Part shown: positions 11,601 through 22,100 of the stretch, in pieces | Numbering within the stretch: the stretch's first letter is position 1 | Layout of the letters: each line of letters opens with the position of its first letter | Assembly: GCA_036897625.1 (NCBI GenBank) | Contig: JAYMTA010000806.1 | Location: forward strand, 1 to 24,037 | Origin: Pelargonium cotyledonis | Lineage: Eukaryota; Streptophyta; Magnoliopsida; Geraniales; Geraniaceae | Direction: 5' to 3' | Length of the DNA stretch: 24,037 bases | Program-made: the position numbers and the translations under genes | Notes under the pieces: model-generated | The model's input: only the letters and a program-made list of their open reading frames with translations | Told to the model about the DNA's origin: nothing | Database searches by the model: none

Positions 11601-14600
11601 AGTGAGCATTTACCTTGAGAAAGAACCTTCAGAGCAAACAAAATGCTGGTATGTCTTGGTTGATTTTGTGCTTCTGGATCCTCATTGTCAATCAATGGAA
11701 TGCATGAACAAGATGGAATAACCAATTAATAATAAACATTCAACCTCAAGCACACAACGGTTATAAGTGGTTCGTCCTAATTGCCAATGTCCACAAGTTG
11801 CACTTTACTTTTTTTTTTAGTTAACAACTCGATACAAAATCCCCAACCCTAGAGAACGGATCTATACTTGATCTCTTTAAGAGTCACACAAATAGAGATC
11901 AGGATCCTCGCTTCTTTCTGTGTTTTGCTCTCATTTTGGCTCTCTCGCACTTCTCATGCTTTACCTTACTTCACCTAAGGTTCTACCCATTACATTATAT
12001 TTATACATGGAAGAAGTAATAATCAAACGGGAAACCTAATTACACTTGAAAACAGAAAAATAAAAAAAACGATTTTCAAAATCTGATATATGGGTTGAAC
12101 AATCATTCATATTGATTGAATGCCCGTCCAGTCAAAGGTACATGCAACTTGGTAAGTTGCAAAAATTGAACGCCCGTTCAGTACTCCTTATGCACTTTTT
12201 CTCAGATTTTCGTGCCTTTTTTCTCGTTAATGAAGTCCTCCGACTTTCATTTCATCCACAGGCTCCTCAGTCCCAACAGTTTGTACAATCTTGAGGAAGC
12301 GTGAAGACTCAAGTTTCATAGATAACTTCACAAAATAAAAACTGAAATAACAGTGTTGTCGCAAATAGTTAGGTGAAAAAACCCCCGTTAAGTTTCTCAA
12401 CATGTCCTGAATAAATGGTGTCTTTTCACTCTCCAACTTGCTGACCTGTGAGCCATTTTAATCTGATGCCATCATGTCAGTTTTATATTCCTCTTAACTT
12501 ACATAAACTGACTGTGAGTTGAACAACTTCAAGTGACTGTTCAATTTTTTTTAATGTTATGATGAAAATTTCATGGTTAACTTTGACAGGTCCACTGGCA
12601 AGAAACTCTAAGAGGCTTTGTTGCAGGAATATTAACTACAGAGAGGGTGCTTATGGTTTCTGCAGATTTGAACGTACTAGCTAGCAGTTCTACGAAATTC
12701 GATAAAGGGCTTCCTTCAATATCCTTTCAATAATATCTGTGCACAAAACTTGGTGCTTCAATAACCTTTTGTTTTAGTTTTATGATTGTTGGTTCACATA
12801 TTTGGTTGTTGCTTAACTTTAATGCACTTCAGATCCATTTTATGGGTTGGGCCAGCACTTCTCTTTTCTACGGCAACTGCTGTAAGTGTGCTTGGCTGGG
12901 ATGGAAGAGTAAGGACTATTCTATCTATTAGCATGCCTTATGCTGGTAATTTCTTATGTGGCTGCAGATGCTGTGCTTATTTATTTTTTACTTTTGGCAG
13001 TAGCTCATATACATATTGGTTATTGGTATTTCTTGACATTACATAACTGGCTCCAAATCTATGCCAGACTATCATCTTTCTAACCTATGCTGATATTTTG
13101 ATTTTGTAGTCTTGGTTGGAGCATTGAATGATCGGTTGTTGCTTGCTTGCCCAACGGAAGTAAATCCTAGGCAAAAGAAGAGAGTTGAAATTAAAAGCTG
13201 TCTTGTTGGGCTACTTGAACCACTTCTTATTGGCTTTGCAACTATGCAACAGGGCTTTGCGCAAAAGCTTGACTTGTCAGAAATATTGTATCAAATTACA
13301 TCAAGGTTTACTTGTCCCTTGCATGTAGACATACTGCCATCCATGAAACATATAATTTCATTATGTTCAGAATTTCAGCTTGAGTGCTTTTTAAAGTTTC
13401 AGGATTATGTTTTCCCCTTTTATCTATACTTTGCTATATTAGAATGTGCATGAGTTGATTGTGTCTGACATCTCTATGTATTTTCATGTATAAAGGTTTG
13501 ACAGCTCACGTATCACTCCAAGGTCTCTAGATATTCTTGCTAGAGGTTCTCCTGTTTGTGGAGATCTTGCTGTATCATTATCTCAAGCAGGTCCTCAGTT
13601 CACTCAGGTAAGTGATGGATAATGTTTTGCATATTACCTTGTTCATCTATTTTAGTATTGACGCGTGTTTGAATCAAACTTAGGTGTTGCGAGGAATCTA
13701 TGCTATCAGAGCTCTCCGCTTTTCGACGGCTTTGTCTATTCTGAAAGATGAATTCCTGCGTTCTCGAGATTATCCCAAGTGTCCTCCAACCTCTCATTTG
13801 TTTCACCGATTCCGACAATTGGGATATGCCTGTATCAAGTATGTGTACAGATTTTTTCTTTTTCTTTTTCTGATTTCAGATATTATATTTTCAGCAGTTA
13901 ATTTTGTTCAAGTTTTGTGGACTACATCAACGCTCTTCTTGATATCCTTTTAATTTCTAATGGCCCCTGCAATTTTTGTAGAGTATGAGGGTCTGATTCA
14001 TCCCATCTCTTTGTTTTATATTTTTATTGTTCTTCTCTTTCTTTCTTTTTTAAATGTATACTAGTAGTGATATTAATCTCAAGACTAATGGCATTGTATG
14101 AGCCTTTTCTAGTTTTATTAAATCTTTGTTTCTCTGACTTATAGGATTTGAAGGATCTTATTTGTGGTGAACAAGTTAATTATATTTTCTCAACAATTTG
14201 TAACCTGTGTTTTTATTTAGCTATCCTGCTTTGCTTGTTCTAACTACAAGAGAAAAATATTGTAGGCATGGTCAGTTTGACAGTGCCAAAGAAACTTTTG
14301 AAGTTATAGCAGACTATGAAAGCATGCTTGATCTGTTTATATGCCACCTTAACCCAAGTGCAATGCGGTGTCTTGCTCAAAAGATGGAAGAAGAAGATGC
14401 GGATTCAGAAGTAAGGCGGTACTGTGAAAGAATTTTAAGAATTCGTTCTACTGGATGGACTCAAGGAATTTTTGCCAACTTTGCTGCTGAGAGTATGGTC
14501 CCAAAAGGAGCTGAATGGGGTGGTGGGAACTGGGAGATCAGGATCCCCACTAACTTGAAGGATATACCTCAGTGGGAGCTGGCTGCAGAGGTGATGCCAT

Positions 14601-17181
14601 ACATGAAGACTGACGATGGTGCCATCCCATCTATCATTTCAGACCGTATCGGTGTTTACCTGGGCTCAATTAAAGGAAGAGGCAACATTGTTGAAGTTAG
14701 GGAGGATAGCTTGGCTAAAGTTCTTACACCTGGTTGTGACACTAATCAAAATGGAAATCAGGCATCTCTAGCTACAACCATGTCCAATGTATTGTCGTCC
14801 AATGGTGAGTCTAAGGCTGATCCCTTGATGAGTTTGGAAACCCTTGGGAAACTTGGTAGTTCTGCTGCTGCAGATGAACAAGCTAAGGCTGAAGAAGAAT
14901 TCAAGAAATCAATGTATGGTACTTCTGCAGATGATAGTAGCAGTGACGATGAGGGAGTATCCAAGACTAAAAAAATACGTATTAGAATTAGAGACAAACC
15001 TGTTGCATCTACCACAGTGGATGTCAACAAGATAAAAGAAGCCACGAAACTGTTGAAACTTGGTGATAGATTGGGCCCACCGAGGGCCAAATCTCTAAGT
15101 AATGGACTGCAAGATCTTGACCAGAATCCATCCCAATCATTTCCGTCCACTGGTAGAACTTTAACTCCTGCAGTTTCTGTCCCGGCAGATCTGTTTGGTT
15201 TTGCATCACTGAAACAATCTGCTCCAGTAATAAAGCCAACTCCTGCAGTTACTGGTGCAGGAACTGCAGCTGGGCCTATACCTGAGGATTTTTTCCAGAA
15301 TACAATACCATCTATCCAGGTTGCAGCCTCATTGCCGCCTCCTGGAACGTATCTCTCAAAGTTGGATCAAGCTGCCCATGGGAATGAAAGTGAAAATGTT
15401 ACATCTAACAATGTTGGTCTATCTAGTGCTGATATTGGTCTTCCTGATGGTGGCGTTCCTCAACACACTCAACAGCCTACTGTTTCACCTGAGTCGCCTA
15501 CTGTTCCACTCAAATCTATTGCACTACCCGATGGTGGTGTGCCACCACAATCCTTGGGCCAGGCTGCTGTTCTGCCACAGTCTCAGGTTCAGGGAGCTCC
15601 AGCGCCAGTCTCTACACAGCCTCTTGATCTTAGCGCGCTTGGAATTCCAGATTCTGGGAATTCAGGGAAATCTCAGCCAGCTCCTACTGGTCCAGCAATC
15701 TCTGTGCGCCCTGGGCAGGTAAATATGCATGTCTAAGAGGACTATAATAAACCTAAATGGACTATGAAGCAATGCTCTGTAAAAGTAATATGTTGTCTTC
15801 GTTTTAAAATTTTGATGCTTTATTGGATGACTTTGGTTAACTTCCTATATCTGCTTCTTTTCATCTCCAGGTCCCACGTGGGGCTGCTGCTTCAGTATGT
15901 TTCAAGACTGGACTATCTCACCTTGAGCAAAACCAGCTTCCAGATGCATTATCCTGTTTTGATGAAGCTTTTCTTGCACTAGCAAAGGATCAGTCTCAAG
16001 GAGCTGATATTAAAGCTCAAGCAACCATCTGTGCTCAGTACAAGATCACTGTTACTCTTCTACTGGTATGGTCCGTCTCCTAGCAATCTATAAATTAGAT
16101 CAAGCTTTTATGTATGGCTAATTTAGTAATTTTTGTTATAGGGATATTAATGTCTGGGTGTGGTTAACACATTCATGTAAAAAACAATATTTAGACTCTG
16201 TTAGGTTGCCATCTGTCTCTGTCCAATATTAAAAACAATATTTATGTTGTCTTACATGAATTTTGAGGGAACTTATATTTTCTGAGATAAAATTAGCTGA
16301 AGTTGGAGCGTTAAATCTGCTTCAGCAAAGTATTTGATGGTGAAATATTTTATTCAAACCCTAATTTAGTAATTATGTTCCGTGCTGTACAAGTTTTCTT
16401 GCAAATACTGAGGCTAATTGTAAAATTGTCGGACAACTTGACTTCTTTTAAATTTGTCTTTATAATTGCAGTGGTTATAACATTTGAGTGTATCTTTCAC
16501 TAATTATCTGCTGTGAAGATCTTTTCTTCACCATTCAAAAGTTCATTAGTTACTTGTCAGTCATGTCAGCCTCAGTATGTTAGGGAAACAATTTCATTGG
16601 ATGGAAAGGTTTACTACATACAGGCTCTGGATCCTTTTGTTTGACAAAATATATATTGCTACACATTTCCTTTATGACTTGTGTTTTACTTTGGGTTACG
16701 ACAGGAAATTGGACGGCTGCAGAAAGTGCAGGGGCCAAGTGCAATAAGTGCGAAAGACGAGATGGCGAGACTCTCACGCCATCTGGGCTCTTTACCTCTG
16801 TTAGCAAAGCACCGTATAAATTGCCTACGAACCGCCATTAAAAGAAACATGGAAGTACAGAATTATGCTTATTCCAAGCAGATGCTCGAACTCCTCTTCT
16901 CTAAAGCGCCCGCGAGTAAACAAGAGGAGCTAAAAAGCTTGATAGACATGTGCGTTCTGAGGGGTGCATCCAACAAGTCCATTGATCCTTTGGAAGATCC
17001 CTCCCATTTCTGTGCTGCTACTCTTAGCCGTCTGTCGACCATCGGATACGATGTTTGTGATCTATGTGGGGGCAAATTCTCAGCTCTCTCAACACTGGGG
17101 TGCATTATTTGTGGAATGGGAATCATCAAGAGATCAGATGCACTTGCAGGCCCTGCCCCTGTTCCATCACCGTTTGGCTAA
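2635..17181 (+). CDS. TPLATE/TSET complex WD40 subunit, TWD40-1 type (24 coding exons, about 1626 aa)
   Basis: Coding exons, by frame continuity and splice sites: 2635-2767, 3696-3805, 5586-5751, 5921-6021, 6120-6192, 6294-6429, 7308-7468, 7909-8033, 8124-8223, 8939-9035, 9352-9403, 10345-10446, 10527-10673, 10797-10959, 11057-11278, 11364-11521, 12590-12718, 12828-12945, 13110-13305, 13496-13607, 13684-13838, 14266-15718, 15871-16065, 16705-17181. The start is the first ATG after the leader intron and gives MEWTTVQHLDLRHVG, the family N-terminus. WD-type strands include GDRRGTLLAWDV (219-230) and RDGTLQVWKT (265-274). Residues up to about 700 fit two beta-propellers, followed by an alpha-solenoid to about 1080. 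Then comes a disordered stretch with an acidic serine cluster (about 1140-1150), DLFGF (about 1227) and repeated LPDGGVP. A helical end carries C-X2-C-X11-C-X2-C (C1586, C1589, C1601, C1604), a probable zinc knuckle, and the chain ends in SPFG. Known role: TSET/TPLATE is a plasma-membrane adaptor complex in plant clathrin-mediated endocytosis. Length matches Arabidopsis TWD40-1 (about 1600 aa) rather than the shorter TWD40-2. No broken exon was seen. The numbering -1 versus -2 is from memory. Confidence 0.88.
5752..5920 (+). other. Intron 3, candidate U12-type GT-AG intron
   Basis: The donor reads GTTTCCTTT, one base from the U12 consensus GTATCCTTT and very poor as a U2 donor. The 3' end (GTATGCATGAAG) has no polypyrimidine tract, as is usual for U12 introns. 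A possible branch site, CTTTTGAAC, at 5897-5905 is only a partial match to TTCCTTAAC. Splicing here joins ACA-G to TT-GTT-GGG and restores the conserved MSVTVVGTVEGG, so the junction itself is secure. The U12 class is inference. Confidence 0.5.
7598..7745 (+). mobile_element. Degenerate Au-like plant SINE in intron 7
   Basis: The stretch resembles the tRNA-derived Au SINE family of plants. It has a tRNA-like head with a B-box-like GGTTCAAGTATG (7624-7635), then TGGGAAACTACCTATCTGC, followed by the diagnostic body GTAAGGCTGCATACAAT (about 7663-7679) and a decayed GACCCTCC...GTGGGAACCTCCATTTGCA tail. It lies in the same orientation as the host gene. The 5' A-box region is weak, both ends are approximate, and no target-site duplication was located. 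Recognition is from memory of the family consensus. Confidence 0.6.
9817..9984. mobile_element. Stowaway-like MITE remnant in intron 11
   Basis: The right end reads TATAATATGGGACTGAGGAGTA, cut here at 9984, close to the inverted complement of the Stowaway terminal motif CTCCCTCCGTCCCATAATA. A weaker matching left end, TACTC-TTTCATATTTA, begins at about 9817. The length of about 168 bp and the TA flanks fit a Tc1/mariner-derived MITE. The left end is degenerate, so boundaries are tentative. Confidence 0.4.
11590..12550. mobile_element. Possible LTR-retrotransposon remnant (solo-LTR-like) in intron 16
   Basis: Intron 16 is about 1.07 kb. Its middle (about 11745-12045) resembles LTR sequence common in plant Copia-type elements, with a GTGGTTCGTCC...TTGCCAATGTCCAC block followed by a CT-rich stretch and TTTATACATGG. 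No coding part is present, so this is at most an old solo LTR or fragment. The ends given are rough and the family is not certain. Confidence 0.35.
12719..12827 (+). other. Intron 17, U12-type AT-AC intron
   Basis: No GT-AG pair here gives the conserved protein. Splicing from ATATCCTTT (12719-12727), the exact U12-type AT-AC donor consensus, to AAT-GCAC (ending 12827) joins CCT-TCA to TTC-AGA-TCC. This restores KGLPS/FRSILWVGP in frame. A branch-site match, TTGCTTAAC (12809-12817; consensus TTCCTTAAC), puts the branch adenosine about 11 bases from the 3' end, inside the usual U12 range. The 109-bp intron is phase 0 and should be removed by the minor spliceosome. Confidence 0.93.
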
Positions 17182-17195
17182 GCCACAGTTTTGTC

Positions 17196-17255
17196 TACAA
17201 CTGTCCCCAAAAGTAATTTTTCGAGGTTACAACTGTCCCCAAAAGTAATTTTTCG
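17196..17255. repeat. 28-bp direct repeat in the 3' UTR of the TWD40-1 gene
   Basis: Two identical 28-bp copies (17196-17223 and 17228-17255) are separated by four bases. They begin 15 bases after the stop codon and centre on ACTGTCCCCAAAAGTAATTT. Perfect identity suggests a recent local duplication. Confidence 0.9.
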
Positions 17256-18283
17256 TCTCTAACCCATTTCCTCTACTTGTTCTTTTCGTGTTGCCTTCCC
17301 ACCGTATATTCTTTTTCCATGCTTCTATTGATTGGTAATCAATCAGTATTGTATTATGATTGGTAGTTCTAGGTAGATTCTCATTGCTTGTATTTATCTG
17401 GAATTGATTGCAGAACCACAGAAATTTTCATTCCTTGAATAGAAACTATAGTTTCTCCTTATTTTTCTTTTCTGAATGTTGGATCAGAAACTTGTGCGGT
17501 CTCTCAGGATTGTTCAAATACTTTATGACTATCTTTCTGAGTTGTGGCAACTGGCAACTCAAACTCAAACAACAGAGATGTTTACAATTGAAGATCCAAC
17601 ATCAGTATCAGCTGTATTTCACCAAATCAACATGAAAATGTATGTTTTTTTTATCAGAAAAGGAACATGATACTCGAAATAATAATAAAATGCTCAAACT
17701 TGAGGTCTCAGAAGGAATTTAAAGTGTTTTATTTTTTATTATCCACTACTCATCTTGGAAAAGTTTTGAACTGGATTAGAACACTTGAAGGCCAGAGTGT
17801 TTAGCTTTTTTAGGACACCAAACAAATGGGAAAGCAACTTTACTTTCTATTCAAACGGGAATTCTACCTGCTCTAACAAATTTGTGGGGTAGAAAGTCAT
17901 CTGGATCTGAGCTTTTTGTGGCTTAGGCTGAAGTCTGACTAAATAATAGTAATTGAGACTTATCTCTTTCTTTGTTATTAACAAATTCTCAAAATAAGCT
18001 ACTAGTTTTTGAATCAACAAAAACATGAGACATACAAGTTAAAAAGTTTCTATATGAATCATTTGTGTATTTGAAGATCTTAACACTTAAAACTTTGCAT
18101 ATACAGATTTCTAAAGCCAAAATTAATAAGTTGTCGGATCAATGCATCATAACAGAATTGAACAGTTATTTTATTGGAGTATAGAAAAAAGAAAAAAAAA
18201 TAGTGATAGATTGGTTGAATACCATTATCATAATGATTCAAAAGCAGAGATTAAATAAAATAAAATTGAATTTTAATAAGCAA
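17256..18283. other. 3' flank of the TWD40-1 gene, mostly non-coding
   Basis: This region holds the rest of the probable 3' UTR and AT-rich spacer. I could not place a polyadenylation signal with confidence. One short open frame (17476-17670, 64 codons) begins MLDQKLVRSLRIVQILYDYL and looks helical and protein-like, but I do not recognise it. No splice link to a neighbouring gene is clear. The rest, to the tRNA gene, is without recognisable features. Confidence 0.45.
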
Positions 18284-18300
18284 GCTGGAATAGCTCAGTT

Positions 18301-18333
<33 letters not shown>

Positions 18334-18357
18334 GAGGTTCAAGCCCTCCTTCTAGCG
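18284..18357 (+). tRNA. tRNA-Asn (anticodon GTT)
   Basis: The 74-base cloverleaf is complete. The acceptor stem pairs GCTGGAA with TTCTAGC, with one G-U pair and discriminator G at 18357. The D arm is in AGCTCAGTTGGTTAGAGC, the anticodon stem is TGTGG/CCACA with loop CTGTTAA, and the T stem is GGAGG/CCTCC with loop TTCAAGC. The anticodon GTT is at 18318-18320. The A box starts at about 18291 and the B box covers GGTTCAAGCCC. A CAA motif at 18281-18283 lies directly upstream, as is typical of plant tRNA genes. Four T residues (18358-18361) directly after the gene can serve as the Pol III terminator. It looks like an active nuclear tRNA gene. Confidence 0.96.
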
Positions 18358-18565
18358 TTTTCCATTTTCCCACAATTGCTTTCATTTATTTTGTTTTTCA
18401 TTTCTATCGTTACACATACATCGATTAACATAATGTTAGTTTTTCATTTTCCCTGCTTTTATACATCGATTAACATAATGTTAGCGTTTTTCATTTTCCC
18501 ACAATTGTTTTCATTTATTTTGTTTTTCATTTCTATCGTTAATCATACATCGATCAACATAATGT
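18353..18565. repeat. Tandem array abutting the tRNA-Asn 3' end
   Basis: Two 84-bp copies (18353-18436 and 18482-18565) differ at about six positions and are offset by 129 bp. Between them lies a shortened 45-bp copy (18437-18481) that keeps the start and end of the unit but lacks its middle. Units start with TAGCG or TAG and end in ATACATCGATTAACATAATGT. The first unit begins with the last five bases of the tRNA gene, so copies 1 and 2 both carry TAGCG followed by a T run. Confidence 0.85.
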
Positions 18566-19132
18566 GTACACGTCACTAATTGTGTTTTGTTATGGTGCAG
18601 CGAAATTGTCTAAAATTAGAGTCTTAGGTCCTGCAGGAATATTGCTCCTTGGTTTCTACAGCTTACAGCCTTACACTAGGGTAGCAAACCATTAGCAAAA
18701 ACATGTTAATATGTTATAATTTGTAGCATCATTTATATAACTAATGACAACCAATTGATATTGATTGGAACTGGAAGGCAACTTTTGGGCTTTAGAAATA
18801 TTTTCCATTTTCTTCCACAACACAACCTTTGCATAGGATCCACACAATTCAGTAATGTCTTGATTGTTCCAAAGAATCAAAATAGTTCCAATGCAAAGAA
18901 ACACCCATAAATGTAAGGAAATCATATTGTCATGTACCTCTCTCCAATTCCAATCAAATAAACCAATCTCCACAGTTCACCAAAAGGCCAAAAAAAGAAG
19001 AAAAAACTATTTGTATGTACTACGAGTATCGCGTACTGTGTCTGCTATATCAGGTGTATAAGCTCGGGACTCGAGTTCATGGGACTATCTAGGCTTAATG
19101 AATAATAAACAAAGCAGTTAACTTATTTATTC
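18566..19132. other. Spacer between the tRNA-Asn array and the 3' end of the DUF547 gene
   Basis: AT-rich sequence, part of which is the 3' UTR of the minus-strand gene ending at 19133. Short frames here have no recognisable similarity. No poly(A) signal could be assigned with confidence on the minus strand. Confidence 0.5.
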
Positions 19133-22100
19133 TCATTTGTGCAGTAGGTACCTGAAACTAAAATCATAGGGCATTACTTGTACTAGATCCGATATAGGCT
19201 CCCTACCCTTTCTCTGGAGGCACGAAACTGCATCATTCCTGAGTTTATCGGGTACCTGCAGACATACCCAATCCAGCAATGATTCCAAGTCTTTTGCAAA
19301 GTCAAGTAGATACCAATCCAGCAGCTTGGGGATTATTAGCTTGTTCGTTCTTGAAACCCCGACTGTTGCCTGTAAATACTCTCTCTTCGCTGCTTCCAGC
19401 TCGTTTTCAACTTGAGATGCAGTGTAGACCCTCACCTTATCATTTGACGAAAAATTTACATGTATAGAACTCAATACAAATGGCTCCAAAGATCAGCAGA
19501 ATGACACTGGACTCGGAGTTTATAGCTTTAAGTCAGCAGAACTTACAGCGGGAGAGGACCAGCTACCACATGAGAGTGCAAATGTGACCAAGGGTTCAGA
19601 CCACTCCAAACCAAATGTGCTTCGTGCTTTGATTTCATCACTTCTTGCAGTTTTCGGACAAGTCTATAGACACAATACAATAGAAACAAGCAAATGAAAG
19701 ATTATTAACACATCAAGGGCAAATAGGTACAATTGTAAAATCTTAGATGAACCCACTCACAAATTTCAAATGATAAGGCAGTCTCAGAATGAAATGCTCA
19801 ATGGTAATAGCATTCAGAAACTGTCCTCCCACAACTATCGTTGCCTGTATGTATCAAGCGTAGCTTGTTAGCGAACTGAAACCTAATTATCCAACTCTGG
19901 CAAGCAACCTCACAACTTTACAAATTTAGAAGTAGAATGTTACGAGATGCAGGCATTTTACCTTCTGCATCAATGCAACAACCATTTCCGGAGTGTCGGG
20001 TATCCCATTCTCTAAAAATGACTGTAAAATTGATAGAACTGCATTATTACATTTGCTTGCTATTGCTCTTGCATCAAACTAAAGATTGGGAACTTGTCTA
20101 AAAAGCCTTCCATATCTTAGATTTCAAAGTTTCAAAGTGAAATCTCAAACAAATTCACGATATAGACGTCTTAGTGTCTTACATTCATCATGCATGAATT
20201 GTATGTGTTGATCCAAAAAGCAAGTTTCTGCTGATGGGTAAAACCTTCCAAGCTGACAGAGGCAAGCTTCTCAAGTAGGAACCTGCATTTGTCGATAGGA
20301 CAGTGTAAATGCAAAAGCCGGCACTATAATTATATACAAGGGGGAAATTAAGAATCTAAGACCTTACTTTAGTCTGTGGATCAAAAACAGAGCATTTGAG
20401 GTCCGGTTTGGATCAATTGAATTGGGTTCAATTGTGCTAAGATGCTTGTACGGACCTACATCATTGTTTCTGATATCCGAACAAATACCATAAGGATCAT
20501 GAAACTTTGTGCCTCTGTATTCATGAGAAGCTACAGCTGATCTTTCCTTCAATGTGCTCATCCTTGTGAAAATGCTACATAAACACCTCAAAATATCCTC
20601 AGACAATTTGTTTGGGGAGCAGTCGGCTTCAGACACTTTATCATCTGAAGAACTAGAGGAGCTCTCTAGCAATCTTTCTTGGTCTGCTAATCTCAACTCT
20701 AGCTGGATCGACAACAGCAAAATATGGATATTATACGACTGTCACAACTCGCAAAGAAAAAGACCAATTATATCAAGAAAAGCAATTAAGAGTCTAAGAC
20801 GAACCTGTGATTTCAATGGGTCCAAACACTTCTCCCCGGAATCATGCTTTAATGGAGACTTCTTCACTGGGGTAGTGATTCTGGAAGTTCTCTTTTCCGG
20901 AGATTGCTTATCCTTCACAGAATTGGCACATGATCGATTCTCTTTTCCTCGCTCATCTTCCAGGAGGAAAGACGAGGGATTTGGTTTCCTGGAAGCTTGT
21001 TTCCCATTTGCTATCCGGGTAGAAAAATGCCCCGTTGAATCACAAACGACATCAGAGGACAATAACCTCCTACTCGAAGTAGTTCTTGCAAGAGATGGTT
21101 GAGACCTAAACGTAGATGTTGCCGAAATGAATTCACCTTGTGGTAAAGACTTTGATCGCTCGTGTCTGGAACTTTTATTTGGGCTTTGATCAATGAATTC
21201 AACTGAACTCTCCACATTTCTTTTGGATGATATGTAAACAGCTTCATGATAAAGTCCTTGCCTAAAATTCACCACTTGCTCTTCTAGCCTAACAACCTCT
21301 TCTTCTAAAACAGCTACCTCAGCAAGAAGCTCTAATGTCTACAACAAATAATATAAACTCGGGTTCAGATTGTTTTAGCCCTGATCAGAGAGATTTAACA
21401 AATGTGAACCGAATTGTACTCACATTTGGAGGTAGATAAGGAGGAAGACGAGGCAGAGCGCCGAGAGGTCTAGTGAAAGCTCTCTCTAAAGCTCTGTGGA
21501 CATTCTCTTCATGCCTGAGCTTCTTCTTTAGCTTATCAACCTGTAAATTTTAAAACAAACCAACCAATCATTAAGCTGAATTCACGTCACTGAAATTGTA
21601 ATTGAACAACAAAACATCATTTTTTCGGGAGAAAATCGAATGAGTACATCTTGTAGTAATGCCATTTTCTTCTCTCTATTGGCTCGGCGCCGATTGGTCA
21701 CAGGTTTCTCGGGACCCAGTGATTTACCTGCTCCTCCCTGAGCCTGAGTTTCCATCTTCTCCTTCTTTACAAATTCAAAACCAAAACAAACAAAACAATC
21801 CAATCCAATCCAATCAGGTGCAGTTCTGAATTTGAAGTAAAGAGATCAAAAGAGAAACTATTTGTTTCTTGAGAGATGTAAAAGAGGCCAACTCAGATTT
21901 GGATCAAAAGCGCCTACTTTTTTTTCCAGTTCAGGAAGAGATTTCACAATCAGCAAGAACAGTAACAATTTAAATACATATAAAAACAAGCTTCTTTACA
22001 TGTACAAAAAAAATATATATATACAATATTACCATAAGAGAACAATGATGGCCAATACAATATTGCAAAACAAATTCAAATTAGTGAGTAGTTTTTTAAC

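Noticed and set aside
12828-12835. A GT-AG acceptor (CACTTCAG) for intron 17
   Set aside because: Using it would drop two conserved residues (FR) and leave no GT donor that fits. The AT-AC boundaries restore the peptide exactly.
14758-15239. Minus-strand frames of 130 and 71 codons and plus-frame shadows over the long exon
   Set aside because: They are shadows of exon 22 (14266-15718), whose frame is confirmed by splicing continuity and family sequence.
18353-18565. CRISPR-like array
   Set aside because: This is plant nuclear DNA, and the units are long, partly deleted tandem copies without unique spacers.
20554-21102. 182-codon plus-strand frame
   Set aside because: It is antisense to exons 4-5 of the minus-strand DUF547 gene, which have the family protein sequence.
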